A stretch of 46,858 nt of DNA from contig CABIZO010000010.1 of assembly GCA_902363255.1 (NCBI GenBank), forward strand, positions 1 to 46,858, written 5' to 3'. How positions within the stretch are numbered: the stretch's first letter is position 1; every line of letters starts with the position of its first letter. Both the position numbers and the translations under genes were made by a program. Source of the stretch: Peptostreptococcaceae bacterium (lineage in GTDB: Bacteria; Bacillota; Clostridia; Peptostreptococcales; Peptostreptococcaceae). Positions 42,645 through 46,858 of the stretch are shown here, piece by piece. The notes beneath the pieces are model-generated. The model had not been told where the DNA came from. It ran no database searches and saw only the letters and a program-made list of their open reading frames with translations.

Positions 42645-42880
42645 AAACTTATCTAATGTGAGTATTTTAATCCCTCCAAGCTATAGTATTTTTAAGTATT
42701 TTATCATATATATATAAATTATTTTATATGAAAATTTATATGAAATTCTAACTTTATTGAGATTATAGGGAACACTTTTATTTTTTAATCATATGATTAT
42801 AATAGAAGAGTTTTGCCATTTATCACCAGAAGTACTTACATAGCTAGGTAATCTCTTTTATGTTAAAGGGAGGTAATTAC

Positions 42881-43111
42881 ATGAATAGTAGTTTGACAAG
42901 AATGTTTGAGTGTTTGGGTGGCACAGGCTGGTGGGTAATAGTCCTATTCTTCTTATTTTTAGCTTTTCAAGAATGTTGGGCCGATATTTGCATTACAGAC
43001 TGGATCCCGTTCTTAATTTTGCTACTAATTGTTTGCTCTTGTGGTAACTCTGATAATGATTGTGATTGTAATTATATGGAGAATAATATGAACTACAGTT
43101 GTAACTGCTAA
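42881..43111 (+). CDS. Tiny two-helix membrane protein, Cys-rich tail (family member 3)
   Basis: This 76-aa protein has LTRMFECLGGTGWW at the N-terminus, helix 1 VIVLFFLFLAF, a WADICITDW linker, helix 2 IPFLILLLIV and a long Cys/Asn/Asp tail. The tail has CSCG, then CDCN, then CNC at the end, giving nine cysteines in the whole protein. It shares WW-(I/V)-x-FLFLAF and DWIPFLI with the 43345 and 43560 proteins. ATG 42881 has AGGGAGG 7 nt upstream; an in-frame ATG at 42860 precedes that site. Confidence 0.7.
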   Translation: MNSSLTRMFECLGGTGWWVIVLFFLFLAFQECWADICITDWIPFLILLLIVCSCGNSDNDCDCNYMENNMNYSCNC

Positions 43112-43139
43112 ATGAGGAGCAAAGGTAATACCTAGTTTA

Positions 43140-43187
43140 AGATGAACTACTGCATAAGTATATATGATCTTTAGCAGTAGTTCATCT
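43140..43187 (+). terminator. Long hairpin, probable terminator
   Basis: A 14-bp perfect stem AGATGAACTACTGC 43140-43153 / 43174-43187, 28 nt after the stop codon. The tail is AT-rich rather than a pure T-run. Confidence 0.6.
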
Positions 43188-43344
43188 ATAAATCAAAAAT
43201 GTTAACAAAATGATGAAAATTTTTATTTAAAAGTAAGATAAAAAATATTATCACAAATAATTAAATTTGCATATTATATGTTAAGAGCGAGAGCTCGATA
43301 AATATAATAAAAAAATAATATATATCAACAGGAGGTATACAACA

Positions 43345-43524
43345 ATGTTAGACAGATTATTTGGAGACGATGGATTCTTTGGAGCAGGAGCTTGGTGGAT
43401 AATAGTTTTATTCTTCTTATTCTTAGCATTTGGTGAAAGCTGGGTAGACATAGATATAATGGCATGGATACCATTCTTAATAATACTATTAATACTTTGT
43501 AGCTGTGGTGGATGCTTAGACTAA
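43345..43524 (+). CDS. Tiny two-helix membrane protein (family member 4), 59 aa
   Basis: This 59-aa ORF starts at ATG 43345 with GGAGGT 7-8 nt upstream and ends at TAA 43522-43524. It has a LDRLFGDDG N-terminus, AWWIIVLFFLFLAFGES helix 1, VDIDIMAWIP linker, a second helix (about 43-51) and a CSCGGCLD end. It is the near-twin of the next gene, sharing FLFLAFGESWVDIDI, with conserved ribosome site and reading frame. The match at protein level confirms it is a real gene despite its size. Confidence 0.8.
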   Translation: MLDRLFGDDGFFGAGAWWIIVLFFLFLAFGESWVDIDIMAWIPFLIILLILCSCGGCLD

Positions 43525-43559
43525 TTAATGACTAATCATGATAGACAGGGGGAAAAGAC

Positions 43560-43748
43560 ATGTTAGAGAGATTCTTTGGTGGATGCGATGATGGAATATT
43601 CGGAGGATGGTGGATAATAATATTATTCTTCTTATTCTTAGCATTTGGTGAAAGCTGGGTAGACATAGATATTAGTGCATGGATACCATTCTTAATATTA
43701 TTATTAATAACTGTAAGCTGTGGAGGCTTCTTCGACGACGTATGCTAG
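43560..43748 (+). CDS. Tiny two-helix membrane protein (family member 5)
   Basis: This 62-aa protein is a tandem paralogue of the 43345 gene, 35 nt downstream: LERFFGGCDD N-terminus, GGWWIIILFFLFLAFGES helix 1, WVDIDISAWIP linker, a second helix and a VSCGGFFDDVC end. ATG 43560 has AGGGGG 7 nt upstream. The two genes are probably one transcript ending at the hairpin at 43790. Function unknown. Confidence 0.78.
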   Translation: MLERFFGGCDDGIFGGWWIIILFFLFLAFGESWVDIDISAWIPFLILLLITVSCGGFFDDVC

Positions 43749-43787
43749 TATAAATAAATGTACGATTAGATAGAAAAAATGATTAGA

Positions 43788-43835
43788 TTTTAGCACTAGT
43801 TTATTAAGTACTATAAACTAGTGCTAATATTTTGT
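43788..43835 (+). terminator. Rho-independent terminator after the tiny-protein pair
   Basis: A perfect 15-bp stem (43790-43804 / 43813-43827, TTAGCACTAGTTTAT) with an 8-nt loop, followed by TATTTTG. Confidence 0.8.
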
Positions 43836-43964
43836 GAAGAAAGTAGCAAAATTATTGAGATTAAGTTGTATGAAGAGGTGTAACTAAATATAATTAAAGT
43901 AAGTACATAATAATTAATTTAGACATAATAAATTTTTGTTTAATAAATTAGGGGGTACTTTACT

Positions 43965-45164
43965 ATGAATAATGATTCATTGAAAAAGGTGGGCTTTGCA
44001 ACTAAGGCAATTCACGCAGGAACTACAGAAAACACACCAGGAACATTAGCAACTCCAATCTATCAAACATCAACATTCTATTTTGATTCTGCTGAACAGG
44101 GTGGAAAAAGATTCGCAGGAGAAGAAGGTGGATATATTTATTCACGACTTGGAAATCCAACAACAAAGGTATTAGAAGATAAAATAGCAGTGCTAGAAGG
44201 TGGAGAGGCTGCTGCTGCCATGTCTTCGGGAATGGGTGCCATAGCTTCAGCTTTATGGACACTTTTAAAAGCAGGAGATCACGTTGTAGCATCAAAAACA
44301 TTATATGGATGTACTTTTGCACTACTTAATCATGGATTAACAAGATATGGAGTAGAAGTTGATTTTGTAGATGTTACTGATCCAGAAAATGTTAGAAAAG
44401 CAATGAAGGAAAATACCAAAGTAGTTTATCTAGAAACTCCAGCAAATCCAACTATGCTAATTACAGATATAGAGGCAGTAAGTAAGATTGCTCACCAAGT
44501 GGAAGGTTGCCAAGTTATGGTGGACAATACTTTCTGCTCACCTTATTTACAAAGACCTCTTGAACTTGGAGCAGATATAGTAGTTCATTCTGCAACAAAA
44601 TATATAAATGGACATGGAGATGTTATTGCCGGTATAGTAGTAGGAAAAGAAGAATATATTACTCAAGTTAAAATGTTTGGTATAAAAGATATGACAGGAA
44701 GTGTATTAAGTCCTAATGACGCATTTTTAATGATAAGAGGAATGAAAACACTTCAAATAAGAATGGATAAACATTGTGCTAATGCTATGGAAGTTGCAAA
44801 ATTCTTAGAATCACATGATGCAGTAGAAAAAGTTTATTACCCTGGATTAGAAAGTTTTGAAGGGCATGAATTAGCTAAAAAACAAATGAGCCAATTTGGT
44901 GGAATCATGGCATTTGAAGTAAAAGGTGGAGTGGAAGCAGGTAAGAAATTAATGAATAGCCTCCATTTATGTATATTAGCAGTAAGCTTAGGAGATGCAG
45001 AGACTTTAGTAGAACATGCAGCATCTATGACGCATTCACCATACTCTAAGGAAGAAAGAGAAGCAGCAGGAATAAGCGATGGCCTAGTTAGAATCTCTGT
45101 TGGTTTGGAAGATGTAAAAGATATTATAGATGATTTAAAACAAGGATTAGATCAGTTATTATAA
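43965..45164 (+). CDS. megL: Methionine gamma-lyase
   Basis: This 399-aa PLP enzyme of the Cys/Met-metabolism family splits methionine into methanethiol, ammonia and 2-oxobutyrate. The PLP lysine is Lys212 in SATKYINGHGD. Cys116 in LYGCTF, with Tyr114 beside it, is the residue that separates methionine gamma-lyases from cystathionine synthases and lyases. Other family segments: SRLGNPTT, MSSGMGAI and VDNTFCSPYLQRP. ATG 43965 has AGGGGGT upstream. It is a single gene with its own terminator; no SAM riboswitch is visible in the 137 nt between the upstream hairpin and this gene. Confidence 0.93.
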   Translation: MNNDSLKKVGFATKAIHAGTTENTPGTLATPIYQTSTFYFDSAEQGGKRFAGEEGGYIYSRLGNPTTKVLEDKIAVLEGGEAAAAMSSGMGAIASALWTLLKAGDHVVASKTLYGCTFALLNHGLTRYGVEVDFVDVTDPENVRKAMKENTKVVYLETPANPTMLITDIEAVSKIAHQVEGCQVMVDNTFCSPYLQRPLELGADIVVHSATKYINGHGDVIAGIVVGKEEYITQVKMFGIKDMTGSVLSPNDAFLMIRGMKTLQIRMDKHCANAMEVAKFLESHDAVEKVYYPGLESFEGHELAKKQMSQFGGIMAFEVKGGVEAGKKLMNSLHLCILAVSLGDAETLVEHAASMTHSPYSKEEREAAGISDGLVRISVGLEDVKDIIDDLKQGLDQLL

Positions 45165-45230
45165 TAATTTATAATTTGTTATTATTATTTTGACTGAGTA
45201 TTTGACATAGAAAAATTAATAATAGTTAAT

Positions 45231-45271
45231 AAAAAAGCTACTCAAAGATAGAATCGTTGAGTAGCTTTTCA
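45231..45271 (+). terminator. Rho-independent terminator after methionine gamma-lyase
   Basis: AAAAGCTACTCAA 45233-45245 / TTGAGTAGCTTTT 45257-45269 with an 11-nt loop. Confidence 0.85.
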
Positions 45272-45427
45272 TATTGTACATAAGTATTTAAGCAAAATAC
45301 TATGGGTATTTTATATTTATGCAGATAAGTTTTAAATTATTAATTTTATTTTTGCAAAATAGGAAAAATAAAAGTAAAATAAAATTAATAATAACTTACA
45401 TAAATTAAATTCATCAGGAGGATAGTT

Positions 45428-46672
45428 ATGAGAGAAATAGACATAAATCAACTACGACAGGAAGTAAATAGATGTTTTCTTTGCAAAAAACCAAGATGTA
45501 AGGCAAACTGTCCAATAGAAACACCAATTCCAGATATAATTGAACTTTATAAATCAGGGGAGATAGAAAAGGCTGGAGAAATTTTATTTAACAACAATCC
45601 TTTATCAGCAGTGTGTGGAGTAATATGTCCTCACGAAGATCAATGTTTAGGAAATTGTATAAAAGGAATAAAAGACAAGCCAATAAAATTCCATGAGTTA
45701 GAAACTTATATATCTGGTGAATATTTAAAAAGTGCAAAATTCAAACAAGAAACAAAATTAGAAGATAGGATAGCTATAGTAGGTTCAGGTCCTGCAGGGA
45801 TTACATTAGCATTTATTTTAGCTAAAAGAGGTTACAAAATAACTATATTTGAGAAAAATTCAGAAATAGGTGGAGTTCTTAGATATGGTATACCTGATTT
45901 TAGATTATCGAGAGAAGTTTTAGATAACATAGAAGAAAGACTTTTAGATTTAAATGTAAAAATTAGATATAATGCTTTAGTTGGACCAGTTTTAACTTTA
46001 GATAAATTATTAGAAGATGGATACAAAGCAATATTTATAGGAACAGGAGTATGGAACCCGAAACCTCTTAGAATAAAAGGAGAAAGTTTGGGACATGTTA
46101 ATTATGCTATAAACTATCTAAAATCACCTAAATCATTTAGATTGGGAGAAAAGGTAGTAATTATAGGGGCTGGAAATGTTGCAATGGATGCTGCAAGAAC
46201 AGCAAAATATCATGGAGCAAAAGAAGTAAAAGTTGTTTACAGAAAAGATTTTGAACATATGACAGCTACAAATGCGGAAATAGAGGATGCAAAAGAAGAA
46301 GGAGTTCAATTTGAGTTATTTAAGGCTCCAGTAGAAATAGTGGATGAAGGTGTTATATTCGTTGATACAAAGTTTATTGAAGAAGATGGAAAAACGAAAA
46401 TGGTTAATATAGAAGGATCAGAAAAACTTATGGAAGCTGATTCTGTAATAATTGCTGTAAGTCAAAGTCCAAAGAATAACATTGTATCAAATACAGAAAA
46501 CCTAGAAACAAATAAACATGGATTACTTGTTATAGATGATATTGGTCATACAACAAGAGAAGGTGTTTTTGCTTGTGGTGATGTAGTTACAGGGGCAAGG
46601 ACAGTAGTAGAAGCAGTTGCTCACGGTAAAAGGGTAGCAGATGCCATTGATGAGTATTGTAAAGGAAAATAA
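45428..46672 (+). CDS. GltD-like FAD/NAD(P) Fe-S oxidoreductase
   Basis: This 414-aa protein is built like the small subunit of glutamate synthase and the N-terminal half of dihydropyrimidine dehydrogenase. Eight N-terminal cysteines form two 4Fe-4S sets (Cys16, 19, 24, 28 and Cys63, 67, 73, 77). The FAD dinucleotide motif is VGSGPAG (118-124). The NAD(P) motif is IGAGNVAMDAARTA, and the C-terminal FAD segment is GVFACGDVVTGARTVVEA. No gltA large subunit is adjacent, so it probably feeds electrons to another partner. ATG 45428 has AGGAGG 8 nt upstream. Confidence 0.85.
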   Translation: MREIDINQLRQEVNRCFLCKKPRCKANCPIETPIPDIIELYKSGEIEKAGEILFNNNPLSAVCGVICPHEDQCLGNCIKGIKDKPIKFHELETYISGEYLKSAKFKQETKLEDRIAIVGSGPAGITLAFILAKRGYKITIFEKNSEIGGVLRYGIPDFRLSREVLDNIEERLLDLNVKIRYNALVGPVLTLDKLLEDGYKAIFIGTGVWNPKPLRIKGESLGHVNYAINYLKSPKSFRLGEKVVIIGAGNVAMDAARTAKYHGAKEVKVVYRKDFEHMTATNAEIEDAKEEGVQFELFKAPVEIVDEGVIFVDTKFIEEDGKTKMVNIEGSEKLMEADSVIIAVSQSPKNNIVSNTENLETNKHGLLVIDDIGHTTREGVFACGDVVTGARTVVEAVAHGKRVADAIDEYCKGK

Positions 46673-46708
46673 TTAATATAAATAAAATAGCTAGATTGAA
46701 AAATGATA

Positions 46709-46763
46709 TGCTCCCTTTATGGTAGACAGTTAAAATAATAAAACTGTTATCATGAAAGGAGCA
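46709..46763 (+). repeat. Terminal inverted-repeat hairpin of an insertion sequence
   Basis: TGCTCC(C)TTTATGGTAGACAGT at 46709-46730 and ACTGTTATCATGAAAGGAGCA at 46743-46763 form a long imperfect hairpin. The right arm contains the AAAGGAG ribosome site of the transposase gene. Confidence 0.65.
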
Positions 46764-46768
46764 TTTTT

Positions 46769-46858
46769 ATGTCTAGAAAATATAAAGTACCTTTTGAAAT
46801 AAAACTTAAATACGTACAAGAGTACCTAAATGGCAAAAAGATAGCAAGTGACATATGT
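46769..46858 (+). CDS. Transposase orfA, IS3/IS150-like, truncated by window end
   Basis: The first 30 codons are visible. The sequence begins MSRKYKVPFEIKLKYVQEYL and reads like the helix-turn-helix start of IS3-family (IS150-group) orfA proteins. AAAGGAG lies 8 nt upstream within the hairpin. The rest of the gene and the IS right end lie beyond the window. Confidence 0.7.
   Translation, partial: MSRKYKVPFEIKLKYVQEYLNGKKIASDIC

Overview
The window is a very AT-rich, low-GC Gram-positive chromosome segment. Its gene content (AddAB rather than RecBCD, SbcCD, split selenium genes, cobalamin-riboswitch ABC importers, DUF4358/DHHW/MBOAT surface-acylation genes) suggests a Clostridia member, most like Peptostreptococcaceae (Paraclostridium / Paeniclostridium / Romboutsia type). 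That placement is inference from gene families; no 16S is present. Most genes have strong AGGAGG-type ribosome sites, and several starts below were chosen from them.

Layout. 1-690: the end of an rRNA operon (5S rRNA plus terminator) and a decayed gene remnant. 691-4193: yedF, a flavin-type pyridoxamine-oxidase-fold protein, a cytoplasmic class A beta-lactamase-fold hydrolase coupled to an M19 dipeptidase, and a small membrane protein. 4194-4330: a GC-richer intergenic repeat, part of which recurs at 26522-26569. 4469-21274: a 17-kb co-directional DNA-end-processing island with no visible internal terminator. It holds a three-gene helicase/nuclease module (degenerate SF1 subunit, active SF1 helicase, Cas4/AddB-type Fe-S nuclease), then addB, addA, sbcD and sbcC. 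21790-29182: housekeeping genes (CorC/HlyC-type protein, AI-2E family permease, yfcE, nadK, YbaK-like deacylase, RluD-like pseudouridine synthase, nucleoid-associated protein) and a Cys-rich unknown. 29295-30257: a DUF11-repeat protein. 30400-36587: two complete tandem copies of [cobalamin riboswitch - terminator - btuF - btuC - btuD]. 36634-36858: acpP on the minus strand.

37001-43748 is the most unusual part. A surface O-acylation operon (SGNH hydrolase, DUF4358 lipoprotein, MBOAT acyltransferase, DHHW/AlgX-like protein) is surrounded by five paralogous tiny two-helix membrane proteins (59-76 aa) with an R-[LFM]-F N-terminus and Cys-rich tails. One of these is only 59 aa. Two genes of the acylation operon lack any ATG/GTG/TTG at the place dictated by their Shine-Dalgarno and protein homology. 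They appear to start at ATC (37900) and ATA (39184). A nearby minus-strand rhodanese gene has a possible ATA start too (42665).

43965-46672: methionine gamma-lyase (Cys116 and Lys212 visible) and a GltD-like FAD/Fe-S oxidoreductase. 46709-46858: the left part of an insertion sequence whose terminal hairpin covers the transposase ribosome site; the gene runs off the window.
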